A stretch of 11,712 nucleotides of DNA, taken from Caldilineaceae bacterium (GTDB lineage Bacteria; Chloroflexota; Anaerolineae; Caldilineales; Caldilineaceae). How positions within the stretch are numbered: the stretch's first letter is position 1; each line of letters begins with the position of its first letter. The notes under the pieces were generated by a model. That model had not been told where the DNA came from, did not search any database, and saw nothing but the letters and a program-made list of their open reading frames with translations. The translations under genes and the position numbers were made by a program. Where the stretch lies: positions 1-11,712 of the forward strand of contig JAPPKT010000087.1 in NCBI GenBank assembly GCA_028819675.1, given 5' to 3'. Below are positions 6,579 through 11,712 of the stretch, one piece after another.

Positions 6579-7130
6579 TCAATTCTCGCCTCGACCCAGA
6601 GCACGCCTGCGTATGATCTGAGAAAGACCTGCGCCGAGGACAAGCCCGGCAACTACGTCGCCGATATAGTGGATGTTCAGCGCGACTCTGGCCCAGCCGA
6701 TCCAAAGTACCAGCAACGGCGCTAGCTTGCCCGCGCCCGGCCATAGAGCGGCTGCCCATGTCAATATGACACCGCACCGCACACCGTGCCCGCTCGGAAA
6801 GCTGTGCTCATCAGGCCCCACCCCGTACAAAAAACGTCCGCTGCCCGGTCTGGGACGTCGCACCACCTGCTTGATCAGCATCGTCCCCGCTGCGCCGCCC
6901 GCGAACGAAATAGTCCAACCGATCAGACGCCTCTGTTTCTGCCGGCTGCCCCGCGATCGTCGCCAAAGAAAGAGCGTCACGAGCAGCCACAAGACACTGT
7001 CGCCCAGGTGCGCCCCGACATGTGCCAGCCAGTATAGAGGGTGACGCGCCGTCAGCTGATCTTCCTTCAGCGCCGCGCGGGCACTGTACACTTCATCCAG
7101 CCCGCTCAATCTCTCTAGAAGCCTTCGCAT
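6579..7130 (-). CDS. PAP2 superfamily membrane phosphatase
   Basis: The protein has 183 residues with the three acid-phosphatase motifs in order. Motif 1 is KQVVRRPRP (Lys87-Pro95), motif 2 is PSGH (112-115), and motif 3 is ARVALNIHYIGD with Arg148, His154 and Asp158; the usual Ser before the Arg is Ala. Hydrophobic stretches around 33-55, 69-86, 119-131, 137-150 and 158-172 fit a multi-span membrane enzyme. Such enzymes remove phosphate from phosphatidate, undecaprenyl diphosphate or other lipid phosphates. The start is the ATG at 7130, 2 bp after the TGA of the nucleotidyltransferase, with GCGAGG 8-9 bases upstream; the frame stays open further but then overlaps that gene. The tight spacing suggests co-translation and perhaps a shared pathway. 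Lipid substrate unknown. Confidence 0.88.
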   Translation of the reverse strand: MRRLLERLSGLDEVYSARAALKEDQLTARHPLYWLAHVGAHLGDSVLWLLVTLFLWRRSRGSRQKQRRLIGWTISFAGGAAGTMLIKQVVRRPRPGSGRFLYGVGPDEHSFPSGHGVRCGVILTWAAALWPGAGKLAPLLVLWIGWARVALNIHYIGDVVAGLVLGAGLSQIIRRRALGRGEN

Positions 7131-7132
7131 TC

Positions 7133-7966
7133 TCAGACCTCGCCCGGCCCTGCAGTTCGCCTCTGAGCACGCGTATTGGCAGGATGATCGGGATTCCTCT
7201 CCAAATACGCCCGCACCTGCACCAGCTGCTCCGGCTTGTCCACGTCCATGCCAGCCTCCGCCAGCGGCAAAACCACCGGACCCCCCCGCACGCCAGCGAT
7301 CCGATAGGCGACGTCCACTATATCGGCAATGGCAAGGCGGCGCAGCAGAAATTTGACCATCGTAGGCAGTCCCAGTTTCCATATCAGCGCCAGAACGTTC
7401 TTGCGATTTTCAATGAAATACCGGATTCGATCCTGGATCTGGAAACCGGCCGATAGACGGCCCAGGTACAGATCGCTGCTGCAAAAGGCTCCCTCCCGCA
7501 GCGGCAGGTAGGTCCGCTTGCTGTCAGGAAACGCCTCTAGCATTACGTCCTTTCGAACAATGCCCCAGTAAACATCGTGCTCGTACGGTTCGCATGCCTC
7601 GATAAAGCGATCAACAATCTTTCCGGTCAAGAGCGCGATATCTGCCGAAAGAGCAATCACATAGCGGTCGTCCGCATTCAGTTCTCGGAGTTTGCGCAAC
7701 CCGGCATTCTGGCTGGCCCAGAGACTGGGCTGGTTTGGCACATGATGCACCGGGACACCAAAGTCGATCTCGTCCGGCCCGATGCCAACGACAACGATTT
7801 CACCAATGCGATCGCTCTCCGCCAAAGCCCGTACGACATGCCACGCCATCGGCATCCCTACCAATGGCACAAGAGACTTATGCGCAACGCCGGCGGCTTC
7901 ACTGACTCGATCCAGCTTGTCAGCATCATATCCGGCAGTGATAAATGCGTCGAACTGTTCCTGCAA
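7133..7966 (-). CDS. MobA-like nucleotidyltransferase domain protein
   Basis: The protein has 277 residues from a TTG at 7966, chosen because AGAGGGGAAG lies just upstream and the protein then begins close to the first strand (FDAFITAG). A GTG at 8005 would add 13 residues. The Rossmann-like NTP-transferase pattern is clear: FDAFITAG (about 5-12), a signature lysine in AHKSLVPLVGMPM (about 28-40), IGEIVVVGIG, YVIALSADIALLT with a likely metal-binding Asp (about 109), and GMDVDKPEQL near the C-terminus (about 239-248). The glycine-rich first loop is degenerate (AGYDADKL in place of GGxSxRM). Relatives activate sugars, alditol phosphates or molybdopterin with NTP. No molybdenum genes are near, so MobA itself is unlikely. 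It is the first gene of a two-gene unit with the PAP2 phosphatase, which points loosely to lipid or polyol-phosphate chemistry. Confidence 0.8.
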   Translation of the reverse strand: MQEQFDAFITAGYDADKLDRVSEAAGVAHKSLVPLVGMPMAWHVVRALAESDRIGEIVVVGIGPDEIDFGVPVHHVPNQPSLWASQNAGLRKLRELNADDRYVIALSADIALLTGKIVDRFIEACEPYEHDVYWGIVRKDVMLEAFPDSKRTYLPLREGAFCSSDLYLGRLSAGFQIQDRIRYFIENRKNVLALIWKLGLPTMVKFLLRRLAIADIVDVAYRIAGVRGGPVVLPLAEAGMDVDKPEQLVQVRAYLERNPDHPANTRAQRRTAGPGEV

Positions 7967-8020
7967 GACTTCCCCTCTCTGCGTTAGACAACGCGCCTCT
8001 TGCACACAAATCTGCCCACC

Positions 8021-8056
8021 AAAAACTCAGGGCAGGCAACGTCCTTCTGCCTGCCC
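8021..8056 (-). terminator. Intrinsic terminator after the tat operon
   Basis: On the minus strand GGGCAGGCA (8056-8048) pairs perfectly with TGCCTGCCC (8038-8030) around a 9-base loop. It is followed by TGAG and five T (8025-8021). It lies about 50 bp past the stop of the small coiled-coil gene. It separates the fabG-nusB-tatB-tatC unit from the nucleotidyltransferase-PAP2 unit, whose own promoter must then lie between it and about 7967. Confidence 0.7.
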
Positions 8057-8102
8057 CGCTTGACTCTTCGGCGTCGGTCGACCCCGCGATGGGGCCTGCC
8101 TA

Positions 8103-8306
8103 TCAATACTTCGACCGGTCGATTGCGATGCGCAGCCGGTACTCTTCCGCCATCAACTGCTCGACTTCACCCTCCAGCTGCTGACGCCGGCTCCGCTGAC
8201 GGCGGCTATCGGCACTACTCGCGGCCTCCAACTGCCGCCGTGCTCTCGTCAACTCCCGCAGCACTTCGTGTTTACGTGCGATCAATGATTCCCGGTCATT
8301 CTTCAT
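8103..8306 (-). CDS. Small charged coiled-coil protein coupled to tatC
   Basis: The protein has 67 residues, very rich in Arg, Glu, Lys, Gln and Leu, with no signal or membrane segment. Leu/Val spacing in EVLRELTRARRQLEAA and again in QQLEGEVEQLMAEEYRLR suggests two helices that could form a coiled coil, split by a Ser/Arg-rich bend. I do not recognise the family. The ATG at 8306 overlaps the tatC stop by 11 bp, with GGGGAAA shortly upstream; an in-frame codon at 8327 would extend it by 7 residues. It lies before the terminator at 8021-8056, so it is the last gene of the fabG-tatC unit. The overlap and coding-like composition make it likely real; a role with Tat is only a guess from position. 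Confidence 0.62.
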   Translation of the reverse strand: MKNDRESLIARKHEVLRELTRARRQLEAASSADSRRQRSRRQQLEGEVEQLMAEEYRLRIAIDRSKY

Positions 8307-9081
8307 CGTTTCCCCAGTCCATCTCATCGAAATCTCGCGGCGCCCGCGGCTTGTAAAGCAGGAACGCCAGCCCGACTCCCAGGAAATACAGACTGATGAG
8401 CGGCAACATGACTATCGTCATATTGATGGGATCGATCGTGGGCGTGATCATCGCCGCCACAACCGAGATGATCACTATCGCCTGACGCCACATCCCCAGC
8501 AACCGCCGCCCGCTAACCAGGCCGATTCGTGCTAGAAACGCGATCACGAGAGGCGTTTCAAAGGAAACGCCAATCCAGAAGACAATGCGCGTGAAGAATC
8601 CAACGTAACGGTCGACCGTCCACTCCTGATCGATTACATCGCCAAGGAAATTCTGCAAAAAGCCGACCGCCACCGGCAACATGACGAAATTGGCAAACGC
8701 GGCGCCGCCGAAGAAAAGAACCATGAACCCAGGCAAAAGCAGGAACAGACTTCGTTTTTCGTGGGGATACAGACCAGGAGCAATGAAGGCGACGATCTGA
8801 TAGACCAGGACCGGCATCGCAACGATCACGCCCATCACGAACATGACCTTGAAGAACACAAAAATGGTGTCCGTTGGGCCGATTGCTATCAGTTTTTCTT
8901 CGACTGGGCTTGTAATGAACGCGATGACCGGCTCGACAAATGCAATACTGCCGACGATACCAAACAGTAGCGCGCCCACGATCCAGATCATCCGGTTGCG
9001 CAACTCCGCCAGATGTTCGAGCAGCCCCATTCGGCTGTCATCAAACGGATCGGTATCTAGGGGCGTAGCCTGCTGCGTCAC
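8296..9081 (-). CDS. tatC: Twin-arginine translocase subunit TatC
   Basis: The protein has 261 residues and six hydrophobic spans. Hallmarks are HLAELRNR (23-30) at the cytoplasmic N-terminus, where Glu26 belongs to the twin-arginine signal binding site. Next is MPVLVYQIVAFIAPGLYPHEKR (89-110; the motif is split by no gap), with Glu108, then GVSFETPLV (171-179) with Glu175, and TPTIDP (213-218) before the last spans. TatC receives folded proteins bearing RR signal peptides and gathers TatA/TatB for transport across the cytoplasmic membrane. The start is the GTG at 9081: it overlaps the tatB stop as GTGA, and GAGGAG lies about 8 bases upstream. The tail after the last span is short and acidic. 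The adjacent tatB-like gene confirms the assignment. Confidence 0.96.
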   Translation of the reverse strand: MTQQATPLDTDPFDDSRMGLLEHLAELRNRMIWIVGALLFGIVGSIAFVEPVIAFITSPVEEKLIAIGPTDTIFVFFKVMFVMGVIVAMPVLVYQIVAFIAPGLYPHEKRSLFLLLPGFMVLFFGGAAFANFVMLPVAVGFLQNFLGDVIDQEWTVDRYVGFFTRIVFWIGVSFETPLVIAFLARIGLVSGRRLLGMWRQAIVIISVVAAMITPTIDPINMTIVMLPLISLYFLGVGLAFLLYKPRAPRDFDEMDWGNDEE

Positions 9082-10037
9082 AGTTGGGTCTCCTCGCTAC
9101 CCTCGCCGTCCACATCCTCCGTCACCGCAGCTACCGCCTCTTCATCGGACTCGGTGCTTCCCTCGCTCGCAACGACCCTGCTATCGGAGGCTCCCCCACC
9201 CGAGCCCTCTCCGTTACTGCTCATCTCAACAAGCGCTGCCGGCTCGCTCTTGGCTCCGGTCTCTGTGACTTCTGGCGCAGCCTCTTCCTGCTCCGACGCC
9301 TCGTCCTGCGCACTCTTCTGTGCCGCCACCGCCTCGCGCCGGCTTTCGGCCCGCCGCTGAGCGCGCTTGTTTCGCTCATCCAGATATGCCGAATCCGACC
9401 CACTGGCACTGGACTGTCTCTTCGCTCGCTGTTGCTTTCGTAGCTCCGAAAGCGTCTTTACGCCTCGCTTCTGCGTACTGCCGCTCCGTCTCGCAGCCGA
9501 GCCGGCCGATGTGTTTCTGGTCGTCACCTTGGCCGAACTTGCTTTGGGTGCTGACGGTATTGAAGTTCCCGCCGTCTTGATGTTGCTGTCGCTGCTACCC
9601 CCGCTCTGTTGCCGCCCGTTAGCCGACGCAGCTGTATTCAGGTCCGAAAGTGCCGGCTGGGGCGAAGTCTTCTCCTGTGCAGCCTCTTGGTTGGAGGAAG
9701 CTGCTGCTGCTTCCGCAGCCTGCGCAGGTTGAGAAGGCGCCGAGGTCTGTTTCGTCGTCGTAGTCGACGCTTGGCTGGCACCCTGTCCGATCGACTTTTC
9801 CTCTTCCTCCTCGTCGTCCATCAGCTGCTTCATATGGTAACTGGGATCAAGTTCGCGCAGGTCCCCAATCTCTTCGTTCACTTGGCGCGTCAAATCTCCC
9901 GACAGCCTCTGCAGCCGTCGAATGAAAAACAGTACGTCTTTGGTTACCTTGGGTAGCCTCTCCGGCCCAAGGAAGATCAGCGCAAAGATCAAAATGAATA
10001 TAAATTCTAGGACGCCTATTCCGAAGATGCTGTTCAT
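9078..10037 (-). CDS. tatB: TatB-like Tat translocase subunit with a very long tail
   Basis: Residues 1-65 are classical: IFGIGVLEFIFILIFALIFL spans the membrane, GPERLP (24-29) forms the hinge, and VTKDVLFFIRRLQRLSGDL begins an amphipathic helix. The pattern is closer to TatB than TatA. After an acidic run (DDEEEEEK, 74-81) comes about 240 residues of low complexity. Residues 82-185 are rich in Ser, Ala, Thr and Gln; 186-245 are basic and helical-looking (RKQQRAKR, KRAQRRAESRREA); 246-319 are acidic with Glu, Ser, Gly and Val. Ordinary TatA/TatB proteins are about 60-170 residues, so at 319 this is unusually long. The tail should face the cytoplasm. The ATG has no strong Shine-Dalgarno and sits 20 bp after the nusB stop; the stop overlaps the tatC start. 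TatB normally forms the signal-peptide receptor with TatC. Confidence 0.88.
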   Translation of the reverse strand: MNSIFGIGVLEFIFILIFALIFLGPERLPKVTKDVLFFIRRLQRLSGDLTRQVNEEIGDLRELDPSYHMKQLMDDEEEEEKSIGQGASQASTTTTKQTSAPSQPAQAAEAAAASSNQEAAQEKTSPQPALSDLNTAASANGRQQSGGSSDSNIKTAGTSIPSAPKASSAKVTTRNTSAGSAARRSGSTQKRGVKTLSELRKQQRAKRQSSASGSDSAYLDERNKRAQRRAESRREAVAAQKSAQDEASEQEEAAPEVTETGAKSEPAALVEMSSNGEGSGGGASDSRVVASEGSTESDEEAVAAVTEDVDGEGSEETQL

Positions 10038-10057
10038 GCCAGATTCTACCGGCTCAC

Positions 10058-10687
10058 TTATCCGTACTTGGGTGGCAGGGATATCTCCCGTAGCGCAGTG
10101 CCCAGGACCCCGTTAACAAACCGCGGGCTGCTGTCGCTGCCGAATGTCTTGGCCAGCTCCACCGCCTCGTTGATGACAACCTTGGGCGGCGCGTCCGCAT
10201 CTGGGCTCGACAGTTCAAAAATGGAAAGACGAAGTACGTTGCGATCGACGATCGCCAGTTTGCCCACCGGCCACTCCGGCGCATAACGCCCAATCAGCGC
10301 ATCCAGGTCTGCCCTGTAACGAATGACCCCGCTCACTAACCAGTATAGGAAGGCAAGAGTCTCAGCGGCGTATTTCTCCTCTGCCTGGCGGTAATCCAGG
10401 GCGATACCAGGTCGGTGACCAGTACAGTCTACCTCATAGAGAACCTGCAACGCTGTGCGGCGAGCGCGTCGCCGTTCAGCCGGACGGCCAACCACGCTTT
10501 CGCCGCTACCGTTCCACCCGTCCGACACTTCCGTTTCAACCGCCGCCGCGCCGGACACTGACCTGGAGCCGCCCGTACAAGCTCCCTGGATCCCCGCGCC
10601 CTTCAAGCGCGCGCAATCCCCCGCACCGGCATTCGCTGGATCGGCTGCTGCAGGTAGCTCCATGAGTCGCTGCGTTTGGTCTATCAT
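10058..10687 (-). CDS. nusB: Transcription antitermination protein NusB with N-terminal extension
   Basis: The protein has 209 residues from the ATG at 10687, which has GGGG 3 bases upstream. The NusB fold covers about residues 73-202: RRRARRTALQVLYEVD, an all-helical middle, IVDRNVLRLSIFEL, VVINEAVELAKTFG and RFVNGVLGTALREI are typical. NusB binds boxA RNA together with NusE (ribosomal protein S10) and supports antitermination of rRNA transcription in the cytoplasm. About 70 residues precede the fold, rich in Gly, Ala and Ser with little predicted structure; typical NusB is about 140-160 residues and starts right at the basic helix. An in-frame GTG about 8 codons before RRRARR could be the real start, though its Shine-Dalgarno is weak. 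It lies 27 bp after fabG and 20 bp before tatB. Confidence 0.9.
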   Translation of the reverse strand: MIDQTQRLMELPAAADPANAGAGDCARLKGAGIQGACTGGSRSVSGAAAVETEVSDGWNGSGESVVGRPAERRRARRTALQVLYEVDCTGHRPGIALDYRQAEEKYAAETLAFLYWLVSGVIRYRADLDALIGRYAPEWPVGKLAIVDRNVLRLSIFELSSPDADAPPKVVINEAVELAKTFGSDSSPRFVNGVLGTALREISLPPKYG

Positions 10688-10714
10688 TGTCCCCTGTACG
10701 TCAACTCGCAAACA

Positions 10715-11461
10715 TCACATCATCACCAGGCCGCCGTCTACCGACAAAACCTGCCCGGTGATGAATCCGGCCCGTTCACTCGCAAGAAATGCCACAGCCC
10801 ACGCTATCTCCTCCGGCGAACCAAACCGCCCCAGGGGTGTGCGCGCAACCGTCTCTTCCTTCTGCTCGTCGCTCATCACGTCCGTCAGCGCCGTCGGCAC
10901 AAAACCCGGCGCCACTACATTGACCGTGATGCCCCGACTTCCTATTTCCCGCGCCAGACTCTTGGACAAGCCTATCATGCCCGCCTTGCTTGCCGCATAG
11001 TTCGTCTGCCCGGCCTGCCCGGCCAGCCCGACAACGCTGGAAATATTTATGATCCGACCCCATCTTTGCCGGATCATGCCCCGCAGCGCCGCCTTGGTTA
11101 CATGAAAGGTACTGTCCAGGTTTGTGCCGATGACCGCACGCCATCCATCCTCTTTCATGCTCATCATCAGCGCATCACGCGTCGTCCCCGCGTTGTTCAC
11201 CAGAATGTTGACTCTGCCCAGCTCCCCTTCGACCTCCTTCACCAGCTCGGAGGCCCCGTCAAAACAGCCCACGTCGGCCTGAAAAACTGCGCAATCGCCC
11301 CCGGCCTCCCGGATCTCGGCAGCCGTCGCGTCGGCCCCGTCCCGGTTGCCCCGGTAGTTCAACGCAACGCGCGCGCCGCCTGCAGCCAGCTCCTTTGCAA
11401 TGGCCGCTCCGATTCCGCTGCTACTACCTGTAACCAGCGCAATCTTTCCGCTAAAATCCAT
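10715..11461 (-). CDS. fabG: 3-oxoacyl-ACP reductase, FabG type
   Basis: This is a 248-residue classical short-chain dehydrogenase. TGSSSGIG (11-18) is the nucleotide-binding loop, NNAG is at 89-92, and the catalytic set is Asn114, Ser142, Tyr155 and Lys159 (YAASK). The spacing equals that of E. coli FabG. The C-terminus GQVLSVDGGLVMM is typical of FabG. The enzyme reduces 3-oxoacyl-ACP with NADPH in the fatty-acid elongation cycle in the cytoplasm. The ATG at 11461 has GAGGG about 6 bases upstream. It appears to be the first gene of the fabG-nusB-tatB-tatC unit, since the 251 bp upstream hold no gene. Other SDR reductases, such as acetoacetyl-CoA reductase PhaB, look similar, so the exact substrate is not proven. 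Confidence 0.9.
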   Translation of the reverse strand: MDFSGKIALVTGSSSGIGAAIAKELAAGGARVALNYRGNRDGADATAAEIREAGGDCAVFQADVGCFDGASELVKEVEGELGRVNILVNNAGTTRDALMMSMKEDGWRAVIGTNLDSTFHVTKAALRGMIRQRWGRIINISSVVGLAGQAGQTNYAASKAGMIGLSKSLAREIGSRGITVNVVAPGFVPTALTDVMSDEQKEETVARTPLGRFGSPEEIAWAVAFLASERAGFITGQVLSVDGGLVMM

Positions 11462-11635
11462 GGAATCCCTCGGTGCGGTGGCGAATGTGCCGCTATTCTA
11501 CTACACTAAGTCCAAAAGAGGAACAGCCAAACTCACCGCGTGCATCCCAAAATGGGGCGAACTTTCGTATACCTCTGGAGGCAACCAAGCCGCGGTCAGT
11601 TCCCACTCCAGTTTCCACCAGAATAAGCGCCGTCT

Positions 11636-11712
11636 CTGACTACTGACCCCACCCCTTCATCTGACCACCACGTACAAAGCAGTTCACTAAAAACTGAAAA
11701 CTCAAAACTGAA
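11636..11712. repeat. Heptamer repeat tract upstream of fabG, running off the window
   Basis: CTGAC occurs at 11636-11640 and 11643-11647, 7 bp apart. From 11686 ACT recurs every 7 bp (11686, 11693, 11700, 11707), giving ACTAAAA, ACTGAAA, ACTCAAA and ACTGAA. It lies in the 251-bp gap before fabG. Otherwise that gap shows only weak promoter-like words, such as TAGAAT at 11500-11495 on the minus strand, and no gene. Confidence 0.65.

Noticed and set aside
7131..7382. Upstream extension of the PAP2 frame
   Set aside because: It overlaps the nucleotidyltransferase C-terminus. The ATG at 7130 has a good ribosome site and begins a normal-length PAP2 protein.
10676..11509. Plus-strand open frame of 277 codons opposite fabG
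   Set aside because: Shadow of fabG with Arg/His/Pro-rich composition and no domain.
11495..11530. Promoter-like words upstream of fabG (TAGAAT; TTGGCT with TAGTGT)
   Set aside because: No pair has both a good -35 and a good -10 at proper spacing. A fabG promoter is expected in this gap but I cannot fix its place.

Overview
The window reads as a chromosomal segment of a GC-rich bacterium. A member of the Chloroflexota (Anaerolineae/Caldilineae-like) is my best guess. The main grounds are the C-terminal region of the large secreted lipoprotein, which resembles the C-terminal parts of Chloroflexota 'immune inhibitor A-like' proteins, and the mix of a CtaG-type oxidase assembly factor, TatB/TatC and a MobA-like nucleotidyltransferase. 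This assignment is inference from recall; no search was run. No tRNA, rRNA, CRISPR array or phage gene was seen.

Left part (1-2300): a 5'-truncated 3-hydroxyacyl-CoA dehydrogenase on the plus strand converges on a class III (glutamate-1-semialdehyde-aminomutase-like) aminotransferase on the minus strand. The aminotransferase start can be set by a good Shine-Dalgarno, and a possible 21-codon leader peptide overlaps it as TGATG. Middle left (2251-3345): a complete, apparently intact IS982-family element (2297-3310, 17-bp perfect terminal repeats, intact DDE transposase) sits inside a tract of degenerate 7-bp tandem repeats. Just inside its left end, an inverted repeat could hide the transposase ribosome binding site in read-through transcripts only.

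Middle (3378-6533, plus strand): a CtaG-like membrane protein, then a 690-residue lipoprotein with a gluzincin-type zinc protease signature and an InhA-like beta domain. It converges on the minus-strand genes across a hairpin that may act as a bidirectional terminator.

Right part (6579-11461, all minus strand, transcribed right to left): fabG, nusB, tatB, tatC and a small coiled-coil gene are tightly packed, with a GTGA overlap at tatB/tatC and an 11-bp overlap at tatC/small gene. They end at a good intrinsic terminator (8021-8056). A second two-gene unit follows: a MobA-like nucleotidyltransferase and a PAP2 phosphatase only 2 bp apart. The unit thus combines fatty-acid synthesis, transcription antitermination and protein export.

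The most distinctive unexplained signal is the family of ACT-phased heptamer tandem repeats in the gaps at about 855, 2251-2296/3311-3345 and 11636-11712. Next come the IS leader hairpin, the very long polyampholytic tail of the TatB-like protein, the N-terminal extension of NusB and the small coiled-coil protein coupled to tatC. I see no clear new multi-gene defence or biosynthetic system here.
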